A DNA stretch of 64,000 bases from Acidovorax sp. NCPPB 3576 (GCF_028473605.1 NZ_CP097267.1:3464501-3528500), one strand, 5' to 3'. Shown: positions 1 to 8,920, numbered from the stretch's first letter. A program made the numbers and translations. The notes: a model not told the origin generated them from the letters alone.

Positions 1-93
1 TGGGCGCTGTGGCGCCCCTACAGCTGCTGCCAGCGGCGGGGCCAGGTGTTCCTGGGCAGCGTGGATTTCAACGGTGGAGGCTTGCGGCAATGA
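1..93 (+). CDS. TraU-like ICE protein (PFL_4710/TIGR03756 type), C-terminal end only
   Basis: An open frame enters from the left edge and stops with TGA at 91-93, overlapping the ATG of the next gene (ATGA). The visible tail, about 30 residues, contains WRPYSCC and GQVFLGSVDF, which resembles the end of TraU-like proteins of the PFL_4710 ICE family. These proteins help assemble the mating-pair formation machinery. Its position directly before a PFL_4711-family gene is the usual ICE order. Only the last residues are visible, so the family call rests on that short tail plus synteny. Confidence 0.6.
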   Translation, partial: WALWRPYSCCQRRGQVFLGSVDFNGGGLRQ

Positions 94-1499
94 CGGTTTC
101 TCATTCGACGCGCACGTTCGCCCTGGTCACGGCGATGGCGGTGGCATCTCTCCATGTCGGCGCGGCGGCCCAGAGCGCCGATAAGACTGGCGAGAAGGCT
201 GGCGAGTACGGCCTGCAGCGCCAGGGCAGCGTGATCGGGGACGATGTGCTCTACAGCATCGGCGGGGGGCGCGCCGTGTCCATGACCAGTGCTGCCCAGA
301 TGCGCTCGATCGGTGTGGGGGTCGGCTGGAACAGCAATCTCATTTGCGGCGACATGAACATCGCGACCACGATCCAGAACCAGCTCAATGGGGTCACCAA
401 CGGGTTCCAGACCATCATGTCGTCGGTGATCCAGAACGCCAGCAGCGCGGTGGCGTCGCTGCCGGCGCTGATCATCCAGCGTGCCGATCCGGGCCTGTAC
501 AACCTCCTGACCAACGGGGTGCTGCAGGCGCGGCTGGATTTCGACCGCTCGAAGGCGACGTGCCGCGGGATCGCGAACCGGATGGCGGACATGGCGGGCG
601 GCCAGTTGGGCTGGGGCCAGCTGGCCGAAGGCATGGCCCTCAAGAAGGCCGTGGCCAGCACCGATGCGGTTTCGGCCATCGACGAGGCGGAACGCCATCG
701 GGGCAAGGACGGCGTGCCCTGGGTGGGCGGGCGCAATGCCGGTGGTGCCGGCCAGGCACCCATCCGGGTGGTCGCGGACGTGACGCGCGCGGGCTACAAC
801 CTGGTGAACGGGCGCGGGGTCGAGGACACCTCGCCCATCGATGCCGCCGGGTGTGGCAACCGGCTGGCCTGCGAGACCTGGTCGTCCCCGCAAGCGGCGG
901 TCGAATGGGCCACCCGGGTGCTGGGCGAGCAGGAACAGCGCACTTGCGACAGCTGCACCAAGACCCAGACCGTGCCCGGCGTCGGCCTGACGCCCCTCAT
1001 TCAGGAGGAATACGACACCAAGCTGCAGGTGCTGCAGGAATTGATTGCCGGTCGCCAGCCGACGAGCTTCGAGAACCTGCAAGCCGCGAGCAGCGGCTCG
1101 CTGCCCGTGACGCGGGGGGTGATCGAGGCGCTGCGCGACGAACCGGACCAGGACGTTCTGGCCCGGCGACTGGCCTCCGAAGTGGCCTTGGCGAGCGTGC
1201 TGGAGAAGGCGTTGCTGCTCCAGCGCACGTTGCTGACCGGGCGGATGGAGCCCAACGTGGCCGCCAACGAACTGGCCCAGCAGGCGGTAGGCCAGGACAG
1301 CGACCTTTTGGACCGCGAGATCCGCAATCTCAAGACGGAACTGGAGTTGCGCCGCGAACTCGCCAACAACGCGCCCATGGCCATCATCCAGCGGCACAGC
1401 ACGCGTGCAGCGGGATCGCGCGGCATCTATCAGGGCGACCCGACGCGCAACCGGCTCGATCAGCTGCAACAGCCACCCCCGCGTGGGGGCACGCCATGA
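90..1499 (+). CDS. Integrating conjugative element protein, PFL_4711/TIGR03755 family
   Basis: The 469-residue product starts with a signal peptide (hydrophobic stretch at about residues 9-26, then an AAA-Q cleavage-like site), so it is probably periplasmic. ATG at 90 was chosen because GGAGG lies about 10 bases upstream and the signal peptide begins there; the frame is open further upstream. The rest is a soluble protein with a helical C-terminus rich in Glu, Leu and Arg. Proteins of this family occur in the conjugation cluster of ICEclc- and pKLC102-like elements, between the TraU-like and TraG-like genes, as here. The start is coupled to the preceding stop and the stop overlaps the next start, so the genes form one operon. 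The exact biochemical role is not known. Confidence 0.8.
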   Translation: MTVSHSTRTFALVTAMAVASLHVGAAAQSADKTGEKAGEYGLQRQGSVIGDDVLYSIGGGRAVSMTSAAQMRSIGVGVGWNSNLICGDMNIATTIQNQLNGVTNGFQTIMSSVIQNASSAVASLPALIIQRADPGLYNLLTNGVLQARLDFDRSKATCRGIANRMADMAGGQLGWGQLAEGMALKKAVASTDAVSAIDEAERHRGKDGVPWVGGRNAGGAGQAPIRVVADVTRAGYNLVNGRGVEDTSPIDAAGCGNRLACETWSSPQAAVEWATRVLGEQEQRTCDSCTKTQTVPGVGLTPLIQEEYDTKLQVLQELIAGRQPTSFENLQAASSGSLPVTRGVIEALRDEPDQDVLARRLASEVALASVLEKALLLQRTLLTGRMEPNVAANELAQQAVGQDSDLLDREIRNLKTELELRRELANNAPMAIIQRHSTRAAGSRGIYQGDPTRNRLDQLQQPPPRGGTP

Positions 1500-1846
1500 T
1501 GCCCGCCTGGCTGCGACTGCGCTGGCTGCCGGGTCGGCGGGCCGCAGTGGCGCTGCTGTGGGCGGCGGCAGTGATCGCGGTCGCCGTCGTCGCCAATCTG
1601 GTGGGCATCCGGATGCTCGGCAGCATCGTCCAATGGGATCGCTGGCTCAAGGAGCAGGCAGTGTGGTTTTTCGCATGGCGGCTGGCGCTGTATGCGGTGA
1701 CCGGCTGGGGATGGGTGTGGATGCGCAGGCGTCTGTGCGCACGCGAGCCGGACGGAAACGCGCACCAGCGGTTCCTGCGTGCCGAAATCGCCGCCGCCAT
1801 GGCGCTGGTGGCACTGGAATGCAGCCTGCTGCTGCAGGCACGCTAA
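1496..1846 (+). CDS. Small ICE membrane protein
   Basis: The 116-residue product begins at tandem ATG codons (1496 and 1499) that overlap the stop of the upstream gene, so it is translationally coupled. It has a strongly hydrophobic helix at about residues 18-38, another at about 55-70, and a third near the C-terminus (about 95-113), suggesting a small inner-membrane protein. It lies between the PFL_4711-family gene and the TraG-like gene, a place where ICEs of this group commonly keep a small unnamed membrane protein. I recognise no domain; a part in mating-pair formation is inferred from the operon only. Confidence 0.7.
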   Translation: MMPAWLRLRWLPGRRAAVALLWAAAVIAVAVVANLVGIRMLGSIVQWDRWLKEQAVWFFAWRLALYAVTGWGWVWMRRRLCAREPDGNAHQRFLRAEIAAAMALVALECSLLLQAR

Positions 1847-1864
1847 CACCGGAGGGATCGGCCA

Positions 1865-3376
1865 ATGACGCTCTACACGACGGACTATCTGGAGTATTAC
1901 CTGACGCTGGTGGGCTGGCTGGTCCACAACGGAATCTGGAACGTGCTGGTCGCCAGCGGCGTGTTCGCGATCCCGTTCCTGACCATCGTGATCCAGGAGT
2001 GGCTCAAGGCACGCTCCGAAGGGGCCGACGAGGGCAACAAGGGGGTGTTGAGCGCCCTGCGGATCGAGAACCGGGTGTTCGTGGCGATCGTGGTGGTGCT
2101 GTTCGGTGGCATCCCGTTCATCGATGTGGATCTGTCCACGATCCGCTTCGACGCGTCGCGCTCCACCCAGTGCCAGACGACGGTGCCCACGCCCGCGCAG
2201 ACGGGCTGGAGCCAGTCGTTCACGACGCTGAACGACCAGTCGGCGAAGGTGCCGGTGTGGTGGTTCTTCCTGCATTCGATGAGCAAGGCGGTGACGGGCG
2301 CGGCGGTGGCGGCGATTCCCTGCGGCACGGATTTGCGGCAGATGCGGATGGAAGTGGATGCCACGCGCATCGATGATCCGGTGTTGGCCCAGGAGGTGGC
2401 GGATTTCTCGAAGGACTGCTACGGACCGGCGCGGGCGCGGTTGTTCATGCAGCGGCCCGATCTGGACGAGGCGCAGGGCAACGAGGTGACGTGGATCGGT
2501 TCGCGGTTCTTCGTGGACACGGCGGGGTATTACGACCGCTACCGTTCCCGCACGCCGCGCGAGGGATGGCCCTATGAGGCCGAGCGGGATGCGGGCCTGG
2601 CCGAAGTCGCCAGCGGCGGGGGCTACCCGACGTGCCGCCAGTGGTGGTCGGATAGTGAGACGGGTCTGCGCGCGCGGCTCCTGGCCCAGGTGAGCCCGAC
2701 GCTGCTCACGCGACTGGCCAACTATGCGGGGTTCGTGTCGCGCAGCGAGCTGGACGATTCGGTGATCCGGGCGATTGCGGCACCGCGCCAGCAGAAGCTG
2801 AACCAGGGGGAGGTGTACACGGACTATGGCGGGCAGATCGACAAGACGTTCTTCAACGATCTGGCGCGCGGGGCGGGCCACGTGGGACTGGCCCTGGGCG
2901 CGCCGGGCTTCTTCCCGGCGATGGATGTGCTGCGTCAGGCCCTGCCCATGGTGTTGTCGCTGCTCAAGATGGCGCTGGTGATCTGCCTCCCGATGGTGCT
3001 GGTGATCGGCACCTACGACCTCAAGGTGCTGATGACGAGCAGTTGCGTGTTCTTCGCGCTGTACTTCGTGGATTTCTGGTTCCAGCTGGCACGGTGGATC
3101 GACAGCACGATCCTGGATGCGCTCTATGGCTGGGGCTGGGGGTGGAACCGCCCGATGACGAACTTCAATCTCGCGATGGGGCTGGACAATGCGTTCGGCG
3201 ACATGCTGCTGAACTTCGTGATGGCGACGATGTTCGTCGTGCTGCCGGGGGTTTGGGTGGCAGCATTAGGTTGGGCTGGCGTCAGGGCTGGAAACTTTGT
3301 TCAGATGATGACGATGGCGACCGATGGAGCCAAAGGCGCGGGAGCGAAAGCGGCAGGAGCTATCTCTTTGAAGTAA
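1865..3376 (+). CDS. TraG-like conjugal transfer protein (N-terminal TraG domain)
   Basis: The 503-residue protein has two membrane segments near the N-terminus (about residues 30-45 and 75-95) and three near the C-terminus (about 370-390, 400-420 and 450-475), with a periplasmic-looking Cys-containing region between. This layout and the family resemblance fit the TraG N-terminal (PF07916) proteins of ICE-type IV secretion systems, which take part in mating-pair stabilisation. A ribosome site (GGAGG) precedes ATG at 1865. It closes the plus-strand conjugation operon at this end of the element. It lacks the long C-terminal extension of F-plasmid TraG, which is usual for ICE versions. Confidence 0.8.
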   Translation: MTLYTTDYLEYYLTLVGWLVHNGIWNVLVASGVFAIPFLTIVIQEWLKARSEGADEGNKGVLSALRIENRVFVAIVVVLFGGIPFIDVDLSTIRFDASRSTQCQTTVPTPAQTGWSQSFTTLNDQSAKVPVWWFFLHSMSKAVTGAAVAAIPCGTDLRQMRMEVDATRIDDPVLAQEVADFSKDCYGPARARLFMQRPDLDEAQGNEVTWIGSRFFVDTAGYYDRYRSRTPREGWPYEAERDAGLAEVASGGGYPTCRQWWSDSETGLRARLLAQVSPTLLTRLANYAGFVSRSELDDSVIRAIAAPRQQKLNQGEVYTDYGGQIDKTFFNDLARGAGHVGLALGAPGFFPAMDVLRQALPMVLSLLKMALVICLPMVLVIGTYDLKVLMTSSCVFFALYFVDFWFQLARWIDSTILDALYGWGWGWNRPMTNFNLAMGLDNAFGDMLLNFVMATMFVVLPGVWVAALGWAGVRAGNFVQMMTMATDGAKGAGAKAAGAISLK

Positions 3377-3388
3377 CCGGAGAGGCGA

Positions 3389-3751
3389 TTAATTCTCTTC
3401 ATAGGGATCGCCGATGTCGATGCGAATGCCTCCCCTGTACAAACCGAAACCGTCAACGCCCGTGCGCCACTCGGTTCTTTCATCACTATCGAAACCACCC
3501 ACACTTGCGGTCCAAGCGAACGCAACGAGGCATCCAAGTAGCAAAGCGAGCCAGAAGGATAGGTAGGCGATGCCGCCAACCGTCAGTAACCTCAGCATCC
3601 AAACCACCGCCCTGGTGCCACCGGCTGGAATGCCATGTTCAACCAACCATATTGCTGCCCCGTGCTCTTTGCGGGCATAGCTGCGCCAGGCATGAGACGC
3701 ACCTCTGCCCAGCCGGTAGGTCCATCCAAAAGTGTGTGACTGCGTGGTCAT
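3389..3751 (-). CDS. DUF3742 family membrane protein
   Basis: The 120-residue protein has a basic N-terminus (SHAWRSYARKEHGAA), a hydrophobic stretch with LWLALLLG-like character at about residues 55-80, and an acidic C-terminus. It matches the DUF3742 proteins that mark the end of the conjugation block in many proteobacterial ICEs. Two in-frame ATGs exist; the one at 3751 has GGAGG six bases upstream, whereas for the ATG at 3757 the GGAGG touches the start, so 3751 was chosen. It is convergent with the TraG-like gene (12-bp gap). The function is unknown. Confidence 0.75.
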   Translation of the reverse strand: MTTQSHTFGWTYRLGRGASHAWRSYARKEHGAAIWLVEHGIPAGGTRAVVWMLRLLTVGGIAYLSFWLALLLGCLVAFAWTASVGGFDSDERTEWRTGVDGFGLYRGGIRIDIGDPYEEN

Positions 3752-3778
3752 GGTCATCCTCCTTCGCCGTCCGAACCG

Positions 3779-4198
3779 TCAGCCTCCCCACGGATTGATC
3801 ACCTGGATGCCACAGTCCAGGAAGTCCTTGACGTTGCGTGTCGCCAAACTGGCTCCCCGCGATTTTGTGATTGCCGCGATCATGGCGTCAAACTGGCTGA
3901 TAGGCCTTCCTGCCGCCTTGCGTGATGCGGAGATTTCCGCATAGGCATCAGCGGCATCGTCGTCGAAGCCGAGGATCTGACCAGCCATGTCCGTGACGAA
4001 AATTCCTTTGACGGCCTCCAACAAAGCCGTCTTTCGTTGCCCATCCGGCAATACATGCACACCATAGAGTAGTTCTGCACGCGATATGGTGGTCGTGAAG
4101 AGTGCAGAGCGGCGCTGCCGGTCGAGCCAGGCCATAGGCACATCTTCCGGAGCCGCTCGCAGAGTCTCCGACAGGACGTTGGTATCGAGAACGATCAT
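3779..4198 (-). CDS. PIN-domain toxin, FitB/VapC family
   Basis: The 139-residue PIN-domain protein has the expected acidic metal-binding residues: Asp in IVLDTN at the N-terminus, Glu in SRAELLYG (about residue 42), Asp in QFDAMIAA (about 104) and Asp in NVKDF (about 125). PIN toxins of this type are Mg-dependent RNases, often cleaving tRNA or rRNA. The start overlaps the stop of the upstream antitoxin gene by four bases (ATGA), the standard coupling of such pairs. Within an ICE it probably works as an addiction module that stabilises the element; that role is inference. Confidence 0.9.
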   Translation of the reverse strand: MIVLDTNVLSETLRAAPEDVPMAWLDRQRRSALFTTTISRAELLYGVHVLPDGQRKTALLEAVKGIFVTDMAGQILGFDDDAADAYAEISASRKAAGRPISQFDAMIAAITKSRGASLATRNVKDFLDCGIQVINPWGG

Positions 4199-4446
4199 GC
4201 GCCGAACTCTGGCGGCACGCGGATGGCTTCACGTGCTGGCAATTCTATTTCCACACCTCCGAGACCCTCCACACGTGCCCTGATGGCCTGCACCAGCGAG
4301 GGCGCGCGTTCCGGCTCCTTGGACAGAGCGGCACGCAGGATGTCCCGGGCTTCTTCCTCCATGGAGCGGCCATGGATGGCGGCCTGGATACGGAGCCGTC
4401 CCTTGAGCTGCTCATCAATGTTCCGAATGGTCATCGTTGTCATCAT
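4195..4446 (-). CDS. FitA-like ribbon-helix-helix antitoxin
   Basis: The 83-residue protein has an N-terminal ribbon-helix-helix segment (MTIRNIDEQLKGRLRIQA) followed by SMEEEARDILRAAL, the signature of FitA/VapB-type antitoxins. Its C-terminal part (about residues 50-83) would wrap and inhibit the PIN toxin. It is first in the two-gene operon and is expected to repress its own promoter together with the toxin. A GAGGTGA-type ribosome site lies just upstream of the tandem ATG start. Confidence 0.88.
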   Translation of the reverse strand: MMTTMTIRNIDEQLKGRLRIQAAIHGRSMEEEARDILRAALSKEPERAPSLVQAIRARVEGLGGVEIELPAREAIRVPPEFGA

Positions 4447-4589
4447 TGCATCACCTCATTAGTCAATGACTGCAATTTAGTCGTTGATTGAAATGAACGC
4501 AACCGGCTGACGTGTTCGAGACCAGTTCGTGGGTTGACTGCACGCCGCTTTCTTCAAAGATTTGCACGGGACGACGCGATATACCAAAA

Positions 4590-4662
4590 GGATGAGGGCA
4601 AAAGGCAAGGGAATGGGGCCGAAGGGGAATGGCCCTACCTGCAAAAGGAAAAAGGCCCATCC
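4590..4662. repeat. Purine-rich repeat, copy 1 (upstream of relaxase)
   Basis: A G/A-rich stretch with blocks GGCAAGGG, GGGGCC, AAGGG, GGCC.TACC, AAAAGGAAAA and GGCCC lies between the toxin-antitoxin promoter and the relaxase start. The same blocks in the same order and strand occur at about 19990-20072 next to the second integrase. The relaxase frame happens to be open through it, but the protein most likely starts after it. Function unknown; a mobile repeat or a regulatory or transfer-linked site are possibilities. Confidence 0.5.
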
Positions 4663-4683
4663 GCTACCAACTCCAGGGATCGC

Positions 4684-6567
4684 ATGTTCGCGCTGTTCCA
4701 ACGAAAACGCCCTCCGCCACCCGCACAGGCCCCGCACCAGGACGCTGCGCCAAAAGGAAAAGGGCTGACCCGCCCCGAGCCCGCCGCGTCGCTGCTCGCC
4801 ACCCCGCGCCGGCAAAAGCTGCTGGAACACATCTGGCAGCGCACTTCACTCTCACGAAAGCAGTTCACCACGCTGTACCAGGGCCCCCTGGAGCGCTATG
4901 CAGAACTGGTCCAGCAGTTCCCCGCGTCGGAAAGCCATCACCACGCTTACCCCGGCGGCATGCTCGATCATGGCCTGGAGATCGTCGCCTACGCGCTCAA
5001 GCTGCGGCAGTCGCACCTGATGCCAGCGGGTGCGACACCCGAGGACCAGGCAGCACAGGCCGAAGCCTGGACGGCCGCCACCGCCTACGCGGCCCTGCTG
5101 CATGACATCGGCAAGATCGCCGTCGATCTGGACGTCGAGCATGCGGACGGCAGCGCCTGGCATCCCTGGCATGGTCCGTTGCGCAAACCCTACCGCTTCC
5201 GGTATCGCAAGGACCGGGAATACCGACTGCACACCGCCGCGGCGGGCCTGCTCTATCGCCAGCTGCTGGACCGCGAAATCCTTGACTGGCTCAGCGGATA
5301 CCCGACCCTCTGGGCCGCGCTGCTGTATGTGCTGGCAGGCCAGTACGAGCATGCCGGCGTGCTGGGGGAAATCGTGACGCAAGCCGATCGCGCTTCGGTC
5401 GCCCAGGAACTGGGCGGCGATCCCGGCAAGGCGATGGCCGCACCCAAACACGCCCTGCAGCGCAAGCTACTGGACGGCCTGCGTTACCTGCTCAAGGAAG
5501 AACTCCGGCTGAACCAGCCGCAGGCTTCGGACGGGTGGCTGACGCAGGAGGCGTTATGGCTCGTCAGCAAAACCGTGTCGGACAAGCTGCGCGCGCACTT
5601 GCTGTCACAGGGCATCGATGGCATTCCGGCCAACAACACCGCCGTCTTCAACGTCCTCCAGGACCACGGCATGCTGCAGCCCACCCCGGATGGCAAAGCC
5701 ATCTGGAAAGCGACGGTGACCAGCGACGCGGGGTGGTCTCATGCCTTCACGCTCCTGCGGCTTGCGCCGGCGCTGATCTGGGAGGGTCACGAACGACCTG
5801 CGCCGTTCGCGGGCTCGGTAGAGGTGGTGCTGGACGAACCGGCAGCGTGCCAGGAAACGCCAACCACAGAACCGGAAAACTCGCACACAGTTCCCGGCTC
5901 CGGCCCATCGCCGTCAGTCGCTGCAGCGTCATCCCTGACGAAAGTCCCGCCTGTGCTGCCAACCCCAGGCGACGGCGTGGATGCGCTGCTGGCCTTGATG
6001 GAAACCCCGACAGTCGAACCCGTTGCAACCGAGGCGGCGAAAGCACTGTCGCAACCGACCCCAAGGAACCCGCCCACGGACAGCAGCCCCGAGCCGTCAC
6101 GCAGCACAGGAACAGCCGTACAGGCACCATCGGGCGAGGACTTCATGGGCTGGCTGCGTCGGCACATCGAGCGACGCACGCTCATCATCAATGATGCCAA
6201 GGCCTTGGTGCACACGGTCGCTGGGACCGCTTACCTTGTCAGCCCGGGCGTTTTCCAGCGCTATGCGCAGGAGCACCCGCACGTCGCAGTCCTGGCCAAG
6301 CAGGACCAGGTGGCCGATTGGCTGTGGGTGCAAAAACGCTTCGAGAAACTGCAGCTCCATCGCAAGCAGGACAGCGGCCTGAACATCTGGACTTGCGAAG
6401 TCACGGGGCCACGCAAGTCCCGGCGCTTGCATGGCTACCTGCTGACGGACCCGAAGCGGTTATTCGAGGACGTGCCGCCCGACAACCCCTATCTGTCCAA
6501 TCCCGTGAGCGAAGCGGCGCCGGATGGCAGCGCCCGGAAGGAATTGGCGGGAAAGTCCGTCACCTAA
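4684..6567 (+). CDS. MobH-type ICE relaxase (TraI, PFL_4751/TIGR03760 family)
   Basis: The 627-residue protein has an N-terminal TraI/MobH domain with HD-type metal motifs: SHHHAYPGGMLDHGLE (about residues 82-97) and LLHDIGKIAVDL (about 138-149). These are the hallmark of MobH relaxases, which nick oriT and pilot the DNA strand in ICE transfer. A Pro/Thr-rich linker (about 380-480) leads to a C-terminal domain (about 510-610) typical of the family. ATG at 4684 was chosen because family members begin near MFALFQRK; the open frame reaches back to 4534 through the repeat. The gene converges on the integrase gene, overlapping it by four bases. oriT itself was not recognised. Confidence 0.88.
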   Translation: MFALFQRKRPPPPAQAPHQDAAPKGKGLTRPEPAASLLATPRRQKLLEHIWQRTSLSRKQFTTLYQGPLERYAELVQQFPASESHHHAYPGGMLDHGLEIVAYALKLRQSHLMPAGATPEDQAAQAEAWTAATAYAALLHDIGKIAVDLDVEHADGSAWHPWHGPLRKPYRFRYRKDREYRLHTAAAGLLYRQLLDREILDWLSGYPTLWAALLYVLAGQYEHAGVLGEIVTQADRASVAQELGGDPGKAMAAPKHALQRKLLDGLRYLLKEELRLNQPQASDGWLTQEALWLVSKTVSDKLRAHLLSQGIDGIPANNTAVFNVLQDHGMLQPTPDGKAIWKATVTSDAGWSHAFTLLRLAPALIWEGHERPAPFAGSVEVVLDEPAACQETPTTEPENSHTVPGSGPSPSVAAASSLTKVPPVLPTPGDGVDALLALMETPTVEPVATEAAKALSQPTPRNPPTDSSPEPSRSTGTAVQAPSGEDFMGWLRRHIERRTLIINDAKALVHTVAGTAYLVSPGVFQRYAQEHPHVAVLAKQDQVADWLWVQKRFEKLQLHRKQDSGLNIWTCEVTGPRKSRRLHGYLLTDPKRLFEDVPPDNPYLSNPVSEAAPDGSARKELAGKSVT

Positions 6568-8405
6568 GCCGACCATTGCGCGTTGGGCGCTTTCTCCTTC
6601 AAAGTGAAGCACACGGCCATGACGGCTTCATGGAAGTTTTGCGGTGTCACGGCCTGAACGGGGGCCAGCCCATCCAACAGGTCGTGCGGCTGTGAAAGCA
6701 CCCGGTAAATCTCCCAGGGGTCGGCATCACCGGCATGCTTGAGAACCGCCTGGATGAGCCTGTGTTTGAGTGGGTCGAAATGCCAGTCGGGAACCCGCTG
6801 GCCCAGGTTCCCCATGCTCAACGCGAGGATCTTCTTGTTGCTGATTTCGTAGCTGATCCAGCGGCGGGACTTGCCCGCCATTTTGGCGAACTCCGCAGCG
6901 GACAGGACATTCGGCGCATTGAAGATGTCCACCATCTCGTTGCGCTGGCGCTGGGCGTCGGACAACACGGACTGCTCCCTCGGGCCCGCGATGGCCGACA
7001 AGCGGCGCACCGTGTCCGGCACCGTTGGCGCAGTCTGAGGCGTACTGCTCACCAGCCGTACCGGCGTTGGTGCGATCACCCCGCGCGCATCGTGGTGCGA
7101 GTGTTCATGCAGAACTTCCGGGACGCCCTCCAGATGCAGGGTCAGGCGCATGCTGCCCGCTTCGACCTGATGCTGCTCGAACAGATCGAGCCGGTCCGCC
7201 CAGTCCTGCATCATGTGCCGACGTTGCTCCACATATTCCGCATGGTTGTAGGCGGCGCTCACCTGATCCGGGTCGGTGTGGGAAAGCTGGGCATCGATCC
7301 AGACCTTCGGGTAACCGATTTCGTGCAGTGCGGTGGACATGGTTCCCCGGATACCGTGGCCGGTCAGTTGATCGGTGTAGCCCATGCGCTTGAGTGCGGC
7401 ATTCAGCGTGTTTTCGCTGATGCGTTTTTTCAGGTCGCTGTAGTGGCAGAACAGGTACTTTTGCGCGGGCTTGAACTTCGCCAGCATGTGCCGGACGATC
7501 TCCATGGCTTGCACGGACAACGGCACGATGTAAGGGGGAATGTCGGCGGGACGCTTGCCCTCCTTGCGCATCTCCAACTGCAATTGCTTCACGACCTCGG
7601 GCGGGATGATCCACAGGCCCTGATCGAGGTGAAACTGGTCCGGGGTCGCCAAGCGCAATTCCCCCGTCCGCACCCCGGTCAGCATCAGCAATCGTAGTCC
7701 GAGCTGGGTTTGCAGTTTGCCGTGGTATCTGCGCAAACGCTGCAGCATCGCGGGCAACTCGGCCATGCGCAGGAACGGGTTATGGCGAACCGGAGGCTGC
7801 GGCATGGCCACGACATCCAGATCGAACGCCGGGTTCTGTTGCAGTCCGGGCACGACGATCAGGGCGTAGCGAAACAACTGGCGCAGCCATGTGCGCACTT
7901 TCTCGGCGACGCTCAGGGCCTTGCGCCGCTCGATCTTGGCAACGACCTCCAAAAGGTCAGGCCGCTGGATTTCGTAGATGGGCGTTTTTCCGAGGGTGGG
8001 CAAAACATCGTTGTCGAAAACCCGTTTGATCTGCGAGAGCGTCGTTTGACGGCCTTCCTTGAGGCTCAGAGAACGGTGGATGACCCACTTGTCGAAGACA
8101 GCCTTGAAGGTGTTCTCGTCCGCCAGGCGCACGGCCTGCCGCTTTTGCTTTCGATCCGAGCGGGGATTGATCCCCTTGGCCAGCAGAGCACGGGCTCCGT
8201 CGCGCAATGCACGGGCTTCTCGCAGCCCCACTTCCGGGTAGGTTCCGAGCGACATGCGTTTTTGCTTGCCGACCCAGTAGTAACGGTAGTGCCATGCCTT
8301 GCCCCCGGTCGGAGAGACTGCGAGGCAAAGCCCGTCGATATCGCTGAGTGTGTAGGGTTTGCCGTTCGGCTTTGCGTTGCGGACGGCCATATCCGAGAGT
8401 GCCAT
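6564..8405 (-). CDS. Tyrosine integrase of the ICE (P4 family, DUF4102 N-terminus)
   Basis: The 613-residue protein begins with the arm-binding DUF4102 domain (about residues 1-90), a SAM-like core-binding domain (about 100-190) and a catalytic domain with TGVRTGELR (catalytic Arg), HGIRGTMST, LSHTDPD and AYNHAEYVEQ (His and Tyr nucleophile region). It catalyses integration at the 3' end of the adjacent tRNA-Gly. An additional C-terminal part of about 180 residues contains a helix-turn-helix-like stretch (SAAEFAKMAGKSRRWISYEI), not found in the second integrase of this window. ATG at 8405 starts MALSDMAV, aligned with the second integrase. Tandem repeats and a terminator lie between the gene and the tRNA. 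Confidence 0.92.
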   Translation of the reverse strand: MALSDMAVRNAKPNGKPYTLSDIDGLCLAVSPTGGKAWHYRYYWVGKQKRMSLGTYPEVGLREARALRDGARALLAKGINPRSDRKQKRQAVRLADENTFKAVFDKWVIHRSLSLKEGRQTTLSQIKRVFDNDVLPTLGKTPIYEIQRPDLLEVVAKIERRKALSVAEKVRTWLRQLFRYALIVVPGLQQNPAFDLDVVAMPQPPVRHNPFLRMAELPAMLQRLRRYHGKLQTQLGLRLLMLTGVRTGELRLATPDQFHLDQGLWIIPPEVVKQLQLEMRKEGKRPADIPPYIVPLSVQAMEIVRHMLAKFKPAQKYLFCHYSDLKKRISENTLNAALKRMGYTDQLTGHGIRGTMSTALHEIGYPKVWIDAQLSHTDPDQVSAAYNHAEYVEQRRHMMQDWADRLDLFEQHQVEAGSMRLTLHLEGVPEVLHEHSHHDARGVIAPTPVRLVSSTPQTAPTVPDTVRRLSAIAGPREQSVLSDAQRQRNEMVDIFNAPNVLSAAEFAKMAGKSRRWISYEISNKKILALSMGNLGQRVPDWHFDPLKHRLIQAVLKHAGDADPWEIYRVLSQPHDLLDGLAPVQAVTPQNFHEAVMAVCFTLKEKAPNAQWSA

Positions 8406-8497
8406 GCTATCTCCTGAGCTTCGCGTCAGGGCTACATGCTTGTCTCTTTGGCCTCGCTCCTCCAGCAACAATCCGGTCTGCGCCGCGTCCGTATTGA

Positions 8498-8520
8498 TGG
8501 ACTTAAAAATGGACTTAAAA
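8498..8520. repeat. 12-bp tandem repeat, probable integrase arm sites (ICE)
   Basis: TGGACTTAAAA occurs twice (8498-8508 and 8510-8520), a period of 12 bp, between the integrase start and tRNA-Gly. The equivalent place beside the second integrase carries GTACTACTT twice, also with a 12-bp period. P4-type integrases bind short direct repeats in the att arms, so these are likely arm-type sites. Confidence 0.6.
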
Positions 8521-8561
8521 GTCCTGGATGCAGGCGGAATTCAATGGACGTCACTGGAATG

Positions 8562-8581
8562 AAAAAAGGGGCAAAAGCCCC
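8562..8581 (-). terminator. Rho-independent terminator after tRNA-Gly
   Basis: Read on the minus strand, GGGGC-TTTT-GCCCC forms a five-pair stem followed directly by six T. It lies about 50 bases beyond the tRNA-Gly 3' end and would end transcription of the tRNA cluster. If the ICE boundary is at the tRNA 3' end, this terminator belongs to the ICE. Confidence 0.6.
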
Positions 8582-8629
8582 TGTTTTCAACGACTTACAG
8601 ACGTCAGTGGAAGTCTGTAGATCATAAAT

Positions 8630-8705
8630 TGGAGCGGGAAAAGAGTCTCGAACTCTCGACCTCAACCTTGGCAAGGTTGCGCTCTACCAACTGAGCTATT
8701 CCCGC
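8630..8705 (-). tRNA. tRNA-Gly (anticodon GCC), copy 1
   Basis: The 76-nt cloverleaf on the minus strand starts GCGGGAATAGCTCAG, has the anticodon loop TTGCCAA (GCC) and ends TTCCCGC-TCCA with an encoded CCA. The sequence is identical to the copy at 21708-21783. The ICE integrase gene lies on its 3' side, so this is the probable ICE attachment gene. Confidence 0.97.
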
Positions 8706-8829
8706 ATTCTGCCTGATTGATTTCCACCAACCTAGCAAGACTCAAATTATAGCACTGCTTTTATCCACTCAATCTAGAACAAACGAATGTTCTTGTCATG
8801 GGCATCAAAATCGCTTCAGCGATCAGTGC

Positions 8830-8903
8830 TGGAGGCGCGGGCCGGAGTCGAACCGACCTACACGGATTTGCAATCCGGTGCATAACCGCTTTGCTACCGC
8901 GCC
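8830..8903 (-). tRNA. tRNA-Cys (anticodon GCA)
   Basis: The 74-nt cloverleaf on the minus strand starts GGCGCGGTAGCAAAGCGG, has the anticodon loop TTGCAAA (GCA) and ends GCGCC-TCCA. It lies between the two mobile elements and, with the flanking tRNA-Gly copies, marks what remains of a chromosomal Gly-Cys-Gly tRNA array. Confidence 0.97.
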
Positions 8904-8920
8904 AAACCTGCTTCCCTTGG

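Noticed and set aside
18..1469. Long minus-strand open frame of 483 codons opposite the PFL_4711-family gene
   Set aside because: It mirrors the codon pattern of the real gene in high-GC DNA, is Arg/His/Gln-rich and has no family resemblance or ribosome site.
8626..8705. tRNA-Gly copy 1 as the left border of the T6SS island
   Set aside because: The shorter 14-bp scar at 8953-8966 lies between tRNA-Cys and the island genes and explains the border better; tRNA-Gly copy 1 suits the ICE integrase at 6564-8405.
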